Below are positions 7,955-15,916 of a DNA stretch of 64,000 nucleotides, piece after piece. The notes under the pieces were generated by a model, which was given only the letters and a program-made list of their open reading frames with translations, did no database searches and was not told the DNA's origin. Every line of letters begins with the position of its first letter. Position 1 is the first letter of the stretch. The translations under genes and the position numbers were made by a program. The DNA comes from Enterococcus rotai (lineage in GTDB: Bacteria; Bacillota; Bacilli; Lactobacillales; Enterococcaceae), in the NCBI RefSeq assembly GCF_001465345.1, contig NZ_CP013655.1, positions 1,597,667 to 1,661,666 on the forward strand, read 5' to 3'.

Positions 7955-8764
7955 GTGACTGTAGAAATTGGTAAACAAATTAAAAAACTCCGTGAAGAAC
8001 AAGAAATTTCACAACAGGAACTAGCTGACTATTTAACGATCTCTCGTCAAACAATTTCAAAATGGGAGTTAGGAAAAAGTCTTCCTGATATCGAAAATGT
8101 TGTAAGAATTGCTGACTATTTCAATATCAGTGTCGATGTTTTAATTGGACGTAAGAAAGCTAGTTTCTTTGAGAGCTTGTTTGGCGGAAAAGAAAGAAGG
8201 CAAAGTCTTATGGATCAAAGTAGCAAGGCAACTAATAATGCAGCATTTTATAGTGCTTATGCACCAGAAATTCAACCATTATTTGCAGCGAACAAACGGG
8301 TAAATACATTTATCAAAATCGAAGCAGCAATTTTTCCACAAGCAACTTTTTCAAAATTGATGGGCTATGCTAATTGTTTATGTAGTTTTAACAGTGATGA
8401 AGTGTCTATTGATCAAATCGGAAAATTCAAGCTTGCTGTAAATATACCTGTGGAGCAACCGATAGCCTCCTTTTCACTGCATGAGATTTTGGAGATAAAC
8501 TTACAATTTGGAAAATATTTTCGAAATGTGGGTGGTAATTTTGTAACATTGATCGATATCGTGACCCCAGATAAAACCTATTATTTTTGGGTAGAATCGC
8601 TAAAAATTGCCCATGCTATCTGGCATCACGAAAAATTTTCATCAATCAAACTCAATCTAGACAAGCCATTTCAAAAAGCATTAAATCTCTCAAACGAAGA
8701 TGAAGCCGTTACGGCAATTCGTAGCGAAGCTGATAAAATTCAGTTGTTTTATGGGAAGGTGTAG
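7955..8764 (+). CDS. XRE-family transcriptional regulator with C-terminal sensor-like domain
   Basis: 269 aa from GTG. Residues 6-62 are a classic XRE helix-turn-helix (IGKQIKKLREEQEISQQELADYL, then SRQTISKWELGKSLPD). The remaining 200 residues are not a second DNA-binding domain and contain mixed alpha/beta sequence without a motif I know; the phrase KTYYFWVESLKIAHAIW suggests a folded ligand or PH-like domain. The gene stands alone between two terminators. Start choice is moderately sure because the ribosome site (GGAAATGGGTG) is not ideal. Confidence 0.75.
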   Translation: MTVEIGKQIKKLREEQEISQQELADYLTISRQTISKWELGKSLPDIENVVRIADYFNISVDVLIGRKKASFFESLFGGKERRQSLMDQSSKATNNAAFYSAYAPEIQPLFAANKRVNTFIKIEAAIFPQATFSKLMGYANCLCSFNSDEVSIDQIGKFKLAVNIPVEQPIASFSLHEILEINLQFGKYFRNVGGNFVTLIDIVTPDKTYYFWVESLKIAHAIWHHEKFSSIKLNLDKPFQKALNLSNEDEAVTAIRSEADKIQLFYGKV

Positions 8765-8783
8765 TTATATTGTGAATCCTAGA

Positions 8784-8814
8784 AAAGAGAACCAATTTTT
8801 GGTCTCTTTTTTTT
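8784..8814 (+). terminator. Terminator after the XRE regulator
   Basis: AAGAGAACCA / TGGTCTCTTT stem with one bulge, then a run of eight or more T. Confidence 0.75.
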
Positions 8815-8830
8815 ACTGTAAAAATACTCC

Positions 8831-8870
8831 TTGACACATTATACTACGCAATGTATAGTAATATGTGTCA
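8831..8870 (+). promoter_or_regulatory. PadR operon promoter with embedded operator
   Basis: TTGACA (8831-8836), 17 bp, TATAGT (8854-8859): a near-consensus promoter. A dyad GACACAT (8833-8839) / ATGTGTC (8863-8869), with inner TATACTA / TATAGTA arms, covers the -35 and -10. PadR repressors bind such ATGT...ACAT-type dyads and control their own operon, so autoregulation is likely. Confidence 0.75.
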
Positions 8871-8881
8871 GGAGGTATATT

Positions 8882-9199
8882 ATGGATTCACAATTAAAAA
8901 AAGGGTTGTTGGAATATTGTATTTTAGCCATTTTAAAGAAATCAGATTCCTATGGCTATCAAATCATCAAAGATTTATCTAACGTGATAACAATTTCCGA
9001 ATCAACATTATATCCAATCTTGAAACGTTTAGAGACGAAAGAAGAGTTGGAGACATATTCAATGGAACATAATAGCCGCTTAAGAAAATACTATCGAATT
9101 ACTGATGTTGGTAGGGACAAAATAAAGTCCTTTATTCAAGAATGGGATGAAGTGATGCAAGTGTATCATTTTATTGAAAAGGGGGAGCAAAATGAATAA
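8882..9199 (+). CDS. PadR family transcriptional regulator
   Basis: 105 aa from the ATG at 8882, 7 nt after AGGAGG; the upstream TTG at 8831 is the -35 box and is rejected. Typical PadR winged helix: LKKGLLEYCILAILKKSDSYGYQI, then SESTLYPILKRLE, and the YYRIT wing. It is a short type 2 PadR with a single C-terminal dimerisation helix. It overlaps the DUF1700 gene by 8 nt and is the first gene of a three-gene operon behind a promoter carrying its likely operator. Confidence 0.88.
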   Translation: MDSQLKKGLLEYCILAILKKSDSYGYQIIKDLSNVITISESTLYPILKRLETKEELETYSMEHNSRLRKYYRITDVGRDKIKSFIQEWDEVMQVYHFIEKGEQNE

Positions 9200-9776
9200 A
9201 CAAGAATTTTTGTATCAATTAGAAGAAGGTTTGATTCGCTTGGAGGAATCAGAAAAAAATCAATTTATTCTTTATTATGATGAATTGATTGAAGACTACC
9301 TAGAAGATGGAGCCAGTGAAGCAGAGGCGGTAAGCAAGTTGGGCAAACCTTCAAGAATCGCAAGTAAGATTTTAGAAGAAGCGTTTGAAGAGCGGAGTTT
9401 TCAAAAGAAAAAACGAAGTCCGTTGATGGTGGTTTTACTGATTATTGGTTTTCCTTTATGGGGCAGTATTTTGTTAACAGCTATTTTACTTATTTTATCC
9501 GCCTATATTATTATTTGGTGTCTACCTTTTACAACGGGAATGTTTGCGGTACTCGGCTTAGGAGCATCAATATTTAGTGTCTGTGCTAGTTTTTTCGCTA
9601 TACAAGATGGTGTCTACATTGCAGTTACACAAATGGGTATCAGTATTTTTGTTTTAGGCTTAGCGTTGCTTAGTGGTTTAGCAACCTTGAATCTAGCGAA
9701 TCATTTTATCAAAGCATCGAAGCGATTCTCAGGAAAAATAGTCGGTCTGTTTGAGGGAAGGGGATTATCGTTATGA
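9192..9776 (+). CDS. DUF1700 family membrane protein
   Basis: 194 aa from the ATG at 9192 (GGGGGAG 6 nt upstream). The N-terminal 65 residues are the DUF1700 cytoplasmic helical motif (MNKQEFLYQLEEGLIRLEES, DEAEAV-like KLGKPSRIA), followed by four hydrophobic segments between residues 77 and 178. DUF1700 proteins pair with PadR regulators and with a DUF4097 protein in Firmicutes, often in envelope-stress loci. It overlaps the next small gene (ATGA). Confidence 0.8.
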   Translation: MNKQEFLYQLEEGLIRLEESEKNQFILYYDELIEDYLEDGASEAEAVSKLGKPSRIASKILEEAFEERSFQKKKRSPLMVVLLIIGFPLWGSILLTAILLILSAYIIIWCLPFTTGMFAVLGLGASIFSVCASFFAIQDGVYIAVTQMGISIFVLGLALLSGLATLNLANHFIKASKRFSGKIVGLFEGRGLSL

Positions 9777-9928
9777 CGAATAAAAAATCACTGTTTAAAA
9801 TTGGGCTTAGTTTAACTGTTTTAGGTTTTGTGATCGCTATGATCGGTTTTGCTCTATCTGGTGGGCAAGTTGATAAATATAAATTTGAAGAACATTCATG
9901 GTATCGTACATTTTATTTTAAACGATGA
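9773..9928 (+). CDS. 51-aa membrane protein, probable truncated third gene of the PadR operon
   Basis: ATG overlaps the preceding stop (ATGA), typical of translational coupling, with GGAAGGGGA about 8-16 nt upstream. It encodes a short basic start, one transmembrane helix (about residues 9-29, LSLTVLGFVIAMIGFAL) and a 22-residue outer tail ending YFKR. The DUF1700 partner is normally a much longer DUF4097-type protein starting with the same kind of helix, so this appears cut short soon after the membrane segment. It could still work as a small membrane protein. Confidence 0.6.
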   Translation: MTNKKSLFKIGLSLTVLGFVIAMIGFALSGGQVDKYKFEEHSWYRTFYFKR

Positions 9929-9945
9929 CATTTTAATGAGAAGCG

Positions 9946-9996
9946 GAAACATTGGATGGAGAAATCTCTGACGAATGTTTCTTTTTTTTTTTTTTA
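9946..9996 (+). terminator. Terminator of the PadR operon
   Basis: GAAACATT (9946-9953) pairs with AATGTTTC (9974-9981), followed by 14 T. Confidence 0.85.
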
Positions 9997-10143
9997 GAAT
10001 CAATCAAAAAGTAGTCCTAAAGCTGTGAGAAAAACTCAGACTTTAAGCCGATAAAATGAAGCGGTTGCTTTGTTATAATTAAAATGAATAAGAGCAAGTT
10101 GGTGTAATAAATCTTTTTTATGGGGAGTATAGGGGTGAGTGGT

Positions 10144-11223
10144 ATGAATAAGCAAGTCAAAGAACAAGCCATAAGTAATAATGGAATCGATTTAATAAAG
10201 TACGCTGCGGCAATTTTAATTATTTGTTTTCACTGTGAACGAGTGATTCAAGATCCAATGGTGCATCATTTGTTTAAAAATGTGTTATGTCGGATCGCTG
10301 TACCGTTTTTCTTTATTTCATCTAGTTACTTTGTTAGACGAGGACAAAATGGTTCGCCAAGTTATCTGAAACGTTATTTGCAATCATCTATTAAATCCTA
10401 TTTATTTTGGAGCTTAATCTATATGCCGATTGGTTTTATGTGGATTCAAGAAAATTATACGCTTGGACCTGAATTATATCCTGTAGCATTGCTAACAGGA
10501 TTGCTGTATACAGGAACTTATTATCACCTTTGGTACATACCGGCTATGATCTTTGGTATGATTATCGCTCACTGGTTGATCAAGAAAACAGGCTATTTTC
10601 CGTTATTCATGTTAACGTTTATATTATATCTTTTTGGTTCATTAGAAACGTATTATGGCTATATCAATAATGAACAGTTGCAATTATTTTTTGATCAGTA
10701 TCTAACTATTTTTATTACAACTCGTAATGGTTTGTTTTTTGCCTTAATATTTGTGGCAGTGGGCTATTTTCTATGGGATTATCGTGAAAAAATAGCTAGA
10801 TTCCACAAGCATTTTCGTTTTTTAGTGCTTTTTACTGGATTGATTTTAGTTGGGGAAGGGTTGATTGTTTATGCTAATATGGGGATCGACAAAAACTTTA
10901 TGTGGTCATTAATACCCTTTACAGCAGTCTTCTTTTGTTGGAGTTTAGCGTGGCAAGTAAAGTGTAAGACTGACTTTAAGCATTTGAGGGAATTAGGCAA
11001 ATATTATTTTTTCATCCATCCGTTATGTATTTTGTGGGCAGCCAATTTAGTTAACAGCTATGATTTTTTTGCAAATGCTTGGCTGCAGTTAATCGTTACC
11101 ATTGTAGCTACTCATTTATTGAGCTCGCTCGTGATACTATTTAATCAGCAACTTCCGTACTACTATTTCGATTTGCAATTGATGCTTAGAGTCAATCGTA
11201 GTTATATCCAAAAATTGGTGTAG
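10144..11223 (+). CDS. Acyltransferase family 3 membrane protein
   Basis: 359 aa from the ATG at 10144, 7 nt after GGGGTG; the ATG at 10120 has no ribosome site. About ten transmembrane helices. The N-terminal motif NGIDLIKYAAAILIICFHCERV carries the family His in helix 1, and a conserved central HLWYIPAMIFG is present. Acyltransferase-3 proteins move acyl groups onto cell-wall or exopolysaccharide targets across the membrane; this one also resembles the membrane part of VanT-type racemases but has no racemase domain. An extended -10 (TGTTATAAT, 10071-10079) precedes it and it is single. The substrate is unknown. Confidence 0.8.
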   Translation: MNKQVKEQAISNNGIDLIKYAAAILIICFHCERVIQDPMVHHLFKNVLCRIAVPFFFISSSYFVRRGQNGSPSYLKRYLQSSIKSYLFWSLIYMPIGFMWIQENYTLGPELYPVALLTGLLYTGTYYHLWYIPAMIFGMIIAHWLIKKTGYFPLFMLTFILYLFGSLETYYGYINNEQLQLFFDQYLTIFITTRNGLFFALIFVAVGYFLWDYREKIARFHKHFRFLVLFTGLILVGEGLIVYANMGIDKNFMWSLIPFTAVFFCWSLAWQVKCKTDFKHLRELGKYYFFIHPLCILWAANLVNSYDFFANAWLQLIVTIVATHLLSSLVILFNQQLPYYYFDLQLMLRVNRSYIQKLV

Positions 11224-11252
11224 AAGCTGATGTTTAGCATAAAAAGACAAGA

Positions 11253-11286
11253 CTGAGACAAAATGAAATGAATTTTGTCTCAGCTT
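11253..11286. terminator. Bidirectional terminator between the acyltransferase gene and fabI
   Basis: 12-bp perfect stem CTGAGACAAAAT / ATTTTGTCTCAG with a 7-nt loop between convergent genes. Confidence 0.8.
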
Positions 11287-11292
11287 TTCTAT

Positions 11293-12045
11293 TTAAGTTA
11301 AGTGAACACCCTTATCCACATAAATAATATCGCCTACGATACCAGCCGCTAATTCGCTGACTAAAAAGGCACAAGTATTCCCTACTTCTTCGATTGTCAC
11401 ACCCGCTTTATCTGGAGTACGATCTTCTGAGAGTTTGATCAATTGATCGTAATCTTTTACGCCAGTCACTGCAAGGGTTTTAATAGCACCTGCTGAAATG
11501 CCGTTTACACGAATCTTATCAACAGCAAATTCATACGCTAAATATTTTACCGCAGTTTCTAAAGAAGCTTTGGCAATGCCCATCATATTGTAATTTGGAA
11601 TGGCTCTTTCAGATCCTAGGTAAGTCATTGTCACGATTCCAGAACCTGGGTTTAATAATGGTTTAGCATAGTGAGCCACAGCTAATAGAGAGTAGCTGCT
11701 GATGTCTTGCGCTAATAAGTAGCCTGAACGTGTGATGTCACTAACATTGCCATCTAGTTCTTCTTTATTGGCAAAGGCAATCGCATGAACTAAACCGTCG
11801 ATTTTATCGAATTTTTCTTGAATAATCGTAAAGGCTTGTGCGATTGATTCATCTGATGAAACATCACATTCAACAAGTAAGTCTGTTGGTTCAGCTAATT
11901 TTAATAATTGTTTTTTCATGCGCTCGTTTTGGTACGTGTAAATAATGTCAGCACCCTGCTCTTTCAATGCCTTGGCACATCCCCAAGCAATACTTCTCTT
12001 GTTTGCTACGCCCATTACGACGACTTTTTTATTTTTTAGAAACAT
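11293..12045 (-). CDS. fabI: Enoyl-[acyl-carrier-protein] reductase (NADH/NADPH)
   Basis: 250 aa SDR-fold enzyme that reduces trans-2-enoyl-ACP in the last step of each fatty-acid elongation cycle. Seen: N-terminal nucleotide site GVANKRSIAWGCAKAL (the FabI G-x5-SIA pattern), the active-site Tyr/Lys pair YNMMGIAK in the FabI spacing, and the preceding SERAIPNYN segment. Length matches FabI (about 250-260). The start has GGGG about 9 nt upstream. It is divergent from fabO-fabN, the arrangement described for E. faecalis, with a 298-bp shared upstream region that holds a FabT-like palindrome. FabI is the target of triclosan-type inhibitors. Confidence 0.93.
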   Translation of the reverse strand: MFLKNKKVVVMGVANKRSIAWGCAKALKEQGADIIYTYQNERMKKQLLKLAEPTDLLVECDVSSDESIAQAFTIIQEKFDKIDGLVHAIAFANKEELDGNVSDITRSGYLLAQDISSYSLLAVAHYAKPLLNPGSGIVTMTYLGSERAIPNYNMMGIAKASLETAVKYLAYEFAVDKIRVNGISAGAIKTLAVTGVKDYDQLIKLSEDRTPDKAGVTIEEVGNTCAFLVSELAAGIVGDIIYVDKGVHLT

Positions 12046-12243
12046 ATTGATTTTCCCCTTTTAAAATTATTTTAGTCTGTGAAAAGGTCTCACTTCTTAA
12101 TAAAATCTAAATATCTAATTTTATTTAAGTTGACGGATAAAATTGCAACTGGTATTATCTGTTTGAGAAAGCTAATAAAATTCTCTAACGAATACGACAC
12201 CCATACAGACATTTTATCGGATGTCTGAATTATTAACCAAAAT

Positions 12244-12260
12244 ACTTTGAAAGTCAAACT
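12244..12260. promoter_or_regulatory. FabT-type operator
   Basis: ACTTTGAAAGTCAAACT is a near-perfect palindrome with the TTTGA-N3-TCAAA core of FabT boxes known from streptococci and enterococci. It sits about 85 bp before fabO, between fabI and fabO, so acyl-ACP-dependent repression of fabO-fabN, perhaps also fabI, is expected. A separate 7-bp hairpin (12213-12234) precedes it and has no clear role. Confidence 0.65.
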
Positions 12261-12343
12261 ATTTTACTTAAATTTAAACAAAAAAGTGTTGGTTAAGCAA
12301 GTTTTTTTTAATTTGAGCGTCAAAATAATAGCGGAGGTGCACG

Positions 12344-13582
12344 ATGAAACGAGTTGTAATAACCGGAATGGGAGCTGTGACTCCTTTAGGAAATACGGTA
12401 AAAGAGTATTGGCAAAATCTAGTCAATGGAAAATTAGGAATCGCTAAAATTACGAAATTTGATTCAGAAGATACAGGTGTGGCACTTGCAGGAGAGGTAA
12501 AAGACTTTGACCCAAGTGAGGTTCTTGATCGTAAAGAACAAAAACGGATGGATCTATTTTCACAATACGGTATAGTGGCAGCGATGGAAGCTTGGAATAT
12601 GAGCGGCTTAACGAAGGAAGAGATTGATCCAAAGCGTTTTGGTGTGATCGTAGGTAGTGGAATCGGTGGTATGACTACCCTGCAAGATCAAGTAAGAGTG
12701 ATGGATAAAAAAGGGCCTAAACGGGTAACACCGTTTTTTGTACCGATGGTGATCGCAAATATGGCATCAGGAAATATTTCCATCAAATTAGGTGCAAAAG
12801 GTCCCTCTCAAACGATCGTTACAGCTTGTACTTCAGCAACAAATGCCATTGGTGAAGCCTTTAGAACGATTAAATATGGCTTAGCTGATATGATGATCAC
12901 TGGTGGAACAGAAGCAACGATTTGTGAAATTGGGATTGCTGGTTTTGCTGCATTGAGCGCGTTGAATACAACGGATGATCCAACGAGAGCCTCGATTCCT
13001 TTTGATAAAGAAAGACACGGATTTGTGATGGGCGAAGGAGCGGGCATGTTGATGCTAGAAGAACTTGAACACGCTCAAAAACGTGGGGCAACCATTTTAG
13101 GTGAAATCGTTGGTTACGGTAGTAATTGCGATGCCAGTCATATGACAGCACCATTAAAAGATGGTAGCGGCGCTGCTGACGCAATTGAATTAGCTTTGGC
13201 AGAAGCGTCAATCGCAGCTTCTGAAATAGGGTATGTTAATGCACACGGAACAGCAACGCCAGCCAATGACGCGGCTGAAACAGCTGCTTTAAAACGAGTG
13301 TTTGGCAAACGTGCGTATGATATTCCAATTTCCAGCACTAAAAGTATGACAGGACACCTTTTAGGCGCTGGTGGAGGAATTGAAGCAATCGCGTGTGTGA
13401 AGACACTGCAAGAAGGTGTTGCGCATCCTACTGTCGGTTACCAAGTGGCCGATCCAGATTGTGATTTAGATTATATAACAGATGGCTCACGCAAAGTGGC
13501 TGCAGAATATGCAATCAGCAATTCATTTGGCTTTGGTGGTCATAATGGCGTTATTTGTATGAAGAAATGGGAGGAAAATTAA
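12344..13582 (+). CDS. fabO: Beta-ketoacyl-ACP synthase II-type (FabO)
   Basis: 412 aa condensing enzyme of the FabF/FabB thiolase fold. Catalytic triad visible: Cys in VTACTSATNAIG, His in NAHGTATPAND and His in TGHLLGAGG, plus the GFGGHNG C-terminal glycine loop. In E. faecalis the FabF-like gene linked to fabN supplies the FabB function needed for unsaturated fatty acids and is called FabO; the linkage here is the same, so I use that name. ATG follows GGAGGTG by 5 nt. The gene ends 2 nt before fabN. A FabT-type box lies upstream. Confidence 0.9.
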   Translation: MKRVVITGMGAVTPLGNTVKEYWQNLVNGKLGIAKITKFDSEDTGVALAGEVKDFDPSEVLDRKEQKRMDLFSQYGIVAAMEAWNMSGLTKEEIDPKRFGVIVGSGIGGMTTLQDQVRVMDKKGPKRVTPFFVPMVIANMASGNISIKLGAKGPSQTIVTACTSATNAIGEAFRTIKYGLADMMITGGTEATICEIGIAGFAALSALNTTDDPTRASIPFDKERHGFVMGEGAGMLMLEELEHAQKRGATILGEIVGYGSNCDASHMTAPLKDGSGAADAIELALAEASIAASEIGYVNAHGTATPANDAAETAALKRVFGKRAYDIPISSTKSMTGHLLGAGGGIEAIACVKTLQEGVAHPTVGYQVADPDCDLDYITDGSRKVAAEYAISNSFGFGGHNGVICMKKWEEN

Positions 13583-13584
13583 CA

Positions 13585-14019
13585 ATGACAAGATTAATGA
13601 ATGCAACAGAAATTATGGAAATGATTCCAAACCGTTACCCAATTTGTTTTATCGACTATGTGGATGAAATTATTCCAGAGAAAAAAATCATCGCAACAAA
13701 AAACGTTACGATCAATGAAGAATTTTTCCAAGGACATTTCCCTGGAAATCCAACAATGCCAGGTGTTCTAATTATTGAAGCATTGGCGCAAGTGGGTTCG
13801 ATCTTGATTTTAAAAATGGAACAATTTAACGGCGAAACAGCCTATATTGGCGGTATTAACAAAGCAAAATTCCGTCAAAAAGTAGTTCCAGGTGATGTTT
13901 TGAAATTACACTTTGAAATCGTGAAAATCAGAGATTATGTAGGAATTGGGAAAGCAACTGCTTACGTTGAAGATAAAAAAGTTTGTGAATGTGAATTGAC
14001 GTTTATCGTAGGTAGATAA
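13585..14019 (+). CDS. fabN: 3-hydroxyacyl-ACP dehydratase/isomerase, FabZ family (FabN)
   Basis: 144 aa hot-dog fold enzyme. ATG at 13585 is chosen for GGGAGG 9 nt upstream; earlier starts lie inside fabO. The family motif GHFPGNPTMPGVLIIEALAQ carries the catalytic His and Glu. In E. faecalis the copy next to FabO is FabN, which dehydrates and also isomerises trans-2 to cis-3-decenoyl-ACP, opening the unsaturated branch. Isomerase activity depends on tunnel shape and cannot be read from motifs, so the FabN name rests on gene context. A strong terminator follows. Confidence 0.88.
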   Translation: MTRLMNATEIMEMIPNRYPICFIDYVDEIIPEKKIIATKNVTINEEFFQGHFPGNPTMPGVLIIEALAQVGSILILKMEQFNGETAYIGGINKAKFRQKVVPGDVLKLHFEIVKIRDYVGIGKATAYVEDKKVCECELTFIVGR

Positions 14020-14027
14020 ATAAATAA

Positions 14028-14063
14028 AAAAGCCGAAACCAACAAAATGTTTCGGCTTTTTTT
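14028..14063. terminator. Bidirectional terminator between fabN and the pucR-like gene
   Basis: AAAGCCGAAAC / GTTTCGGCTTT stem flanked by A and T runs, between convergent genes. Confidence 0.9.
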
Positions 14064-14070
14064 GTTTATT

Positions 14071-15747
14071 TTAGTGATGCAATTCATATAATTTCAACGC
14101 TAATTGTAACGCAAAAGTATTTTTCTCCTGCTCCAAATCCACTGGCAGTAATCCTTTGATTTTTTCAATCCGATAAAGCAACGTATTTCGATGAATAAAT
14201 AACGCTCTTGACGTCGTAGCAATATTTAAATGATGAGCCAAATAAGCCTTTAAGGTCGGTGTAAAGCTAGTGTTGTTTTCCTGATCATAGGTCAATAACG
14301 TGTTCAAATAGTGCGTGTAAAATTTTTTTCCTTGCTCTTTTGAAATGGAATCAACTAAAAATGAATCAAAGTAAAAATCATTGAAAAAATAAATTTTTTC
14401 TTCTTTTGAGTCATCTTCAAGTAGTTGGATGACTTTTTTTGCTTCTTCAAAACTTTGAGATAATTCAAGAATCGGTAAGGTTGAACCGATCGTGCAGAAA
14501 ATTTCTCGTTCAGATTGCCCTTGTTGTTCTATATACATCCGAATCCGTTCAGCAGTATCAGAAATTTCATTGTAGGTTTTTAATGAACTCAATTTTTGCT
14601 CCGTTCCTAACAGCATGACCAACTGATTTTTCCGACTGAACAAATGAAGTTGGGGAAATCGATTGGTTGTGTAGGTTGTGAGTGATGATAACAAACTTTT
14701 CATTAAACGATCTTCGGATTGTTTTTTTTTCATCAATGAGTCCGATTCATGACCAATCGTCTGGATCGATAGGATCAACACAGTATAGTTAAGACTTGGA
14801 TCGATCGTTGTGTCATAAGCAGCTAATGCATCTAAGTCTTTGATTTGACCAGATAATAATTGATCGAAGAAATCACGACGAATGCGATTTTCCGTCCGTT
14901 CGATCTCAAATAGACGCATTTGTTCTAACGCAAATGCCATCGAACCATTTTCTAAAGCGACATAATCAAGATCAGTCAAAGGACGCTCTATTTGGCAAAC
15001 CAGAATAAAGCCATAATGGATCGTATCAAAGTAAACAGGCATGATCACGCAAGGATATTCTTGTTCCTCAAAAGAAATCCCTCGAGTAATCGGTTTTTGA
15101 ATTCGCTCAAAATCTGTTGGCAAGTCAGTAAAAAGTTGAACTGGGAAGTTAAAAGTATCCCCTGTATTTTTGATTGTTTCTTTGATCATAGGTTGATCTG
15201 GATCACTAATAGAGGCTACTGACCAATCCGTATCAACTAAGATAACAGGATTATTGACCATCTCTGCTAAGCCTAAAGCAATTTTTTGCATACCACCGCC
15301 ATGCAATGAAATTTCAAAAAATTGTGAATGGATATCTAAAGAAGCTTGATTCAGTTCGTTCATTCGACCAGAAATTTCCGCCATGACGATATTCATGATT
15401 TTAGAAAACGCGATTCCATAGGGGATTTCGATGATTGGCAAAGCCAGTTCATCCGCTAGAATACGCATGGATTCAGGGATTCCTTTTAAGTAGATATGCG
15501 GTTTGATACAAATTGCTGAACAATTGATTTCTTTAAAGCGTTGAATAAAGCGTTTTTGGATTTCAGCATTTTCGCTAAAAAAGTACCCAGAAGTAATCAG
15601 TAGCTCACCTGCTGATAACCAGTCTGAAGCGTCTGGATTATCTAAAATATTCACTCCAGTAATTTTATTTTCAAGCCCGTTTATTCCTGCGACTAGTTTG
15701 AACGTTTTAAAAGGAGCTAGTTGCAGAAAATTTTTGACAGTTAACAT
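14071..15747 (-). CDS. PucR family purine-catabolism-type regulator
   Basis: 558 aa. Residues 1-125 are the PucR N-terminal domain (ITGVNILDNPDASDWLSAGELLITSGYFF), the middle holds a GAF-like segment, and the C-terminal 60 residues are the PucR-type helix-turn-helix (LNIATTSRALFIHRNTLLYRIEKI). These regulators control purine, allantoin or amino-acid breakdown and are usually activators that sense a pathway intermediate. The gene is divergent from the AllH/AllF/AllG operon with 160-170 bp between starts, so that operon is its probable target. Its own promoter is recognisable (15786-15814). Confidence 0.85.
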   Translation of the reverse strand: MLTVKNFLQLAPFKTFKLVAGINGLENKITGVNILDNPDASDWLSAGELLITSGYFFSENAEIQKRFIQRFKEINCSAICIKPHIYLKGIPESMRILADELALPIIEIPYGIAFSKIMNIVMAEISGRMNELNQASLDIHSQFFEISLHGGGMQKIALGLAEMVNNPVILVDTDWSVASISDPDQPMIKETIKNTGDTFNFPVQLFTDLPTDFERIQKPITRGISFEEQEYPCVIMPVYFDTIHYGFILVCQIERPLTDLDYVALENGSMAFALEQMRLFEIERTENRIRRDFFDQLLSGQIKDLDALAAYDTTIDPSLNYTVLILSIQTIGHESDSLMKKKQSEDRLMKSLLSSLTTYTTNRFPQLHLFSRKNQLVMLLGTEQKLSSLKTYNEISDTAERIRMYIEQQGQSEREIFCTIGSTLPILELSQSFEEAKKVIQLLEDDSKEEKIYFFNDFYFDSFLVDSISKEQGKKFYTHYLNTLLTYDQENNTSFTPTLKAYLAHHLNIATTSRALFIHRNTLLYRIEKIKGLLPVDLEQEKNTFALQLALKLYELHH

Positions 15748-15785
15748 GATACAGCCTCTTTCCTATTCATGAGTTTATTACATTA

Positions 15786-15814
15786 ACTATACGGCAATTG
15801 GTTAAAGTGTACAA
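15786..15814 (-). promoter_or_regulatory. Promoter of the pucR-like gene
   Basis: On the minus strand: TTGTAC (15814-15809), 17 bp, TATAGT (15791-15786). Confidence 0.6.
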
Positions 15815-15916
15815 CAGGAAAAGAAAATATTCGGCTACTCTATCTGTATATGAAAAGGCTTTCTTGTTGTAAATTGAATAGTGTAAAGAAGAAAAACATT
15901 CAAGGAAGTGAATGAG

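Noticed and set aside
8831..8881. TTG at 8831 as start of the PadR gene
   Set aside because: It is the -35 box; the ATG at 8882 follows AGGAGG.
12897..13211. Long antisense frames inside fabO, and similar ones in other genes
   Set aside because: They follow the codon pattern of the real gene on the other strand and have no ribosome site or family match.
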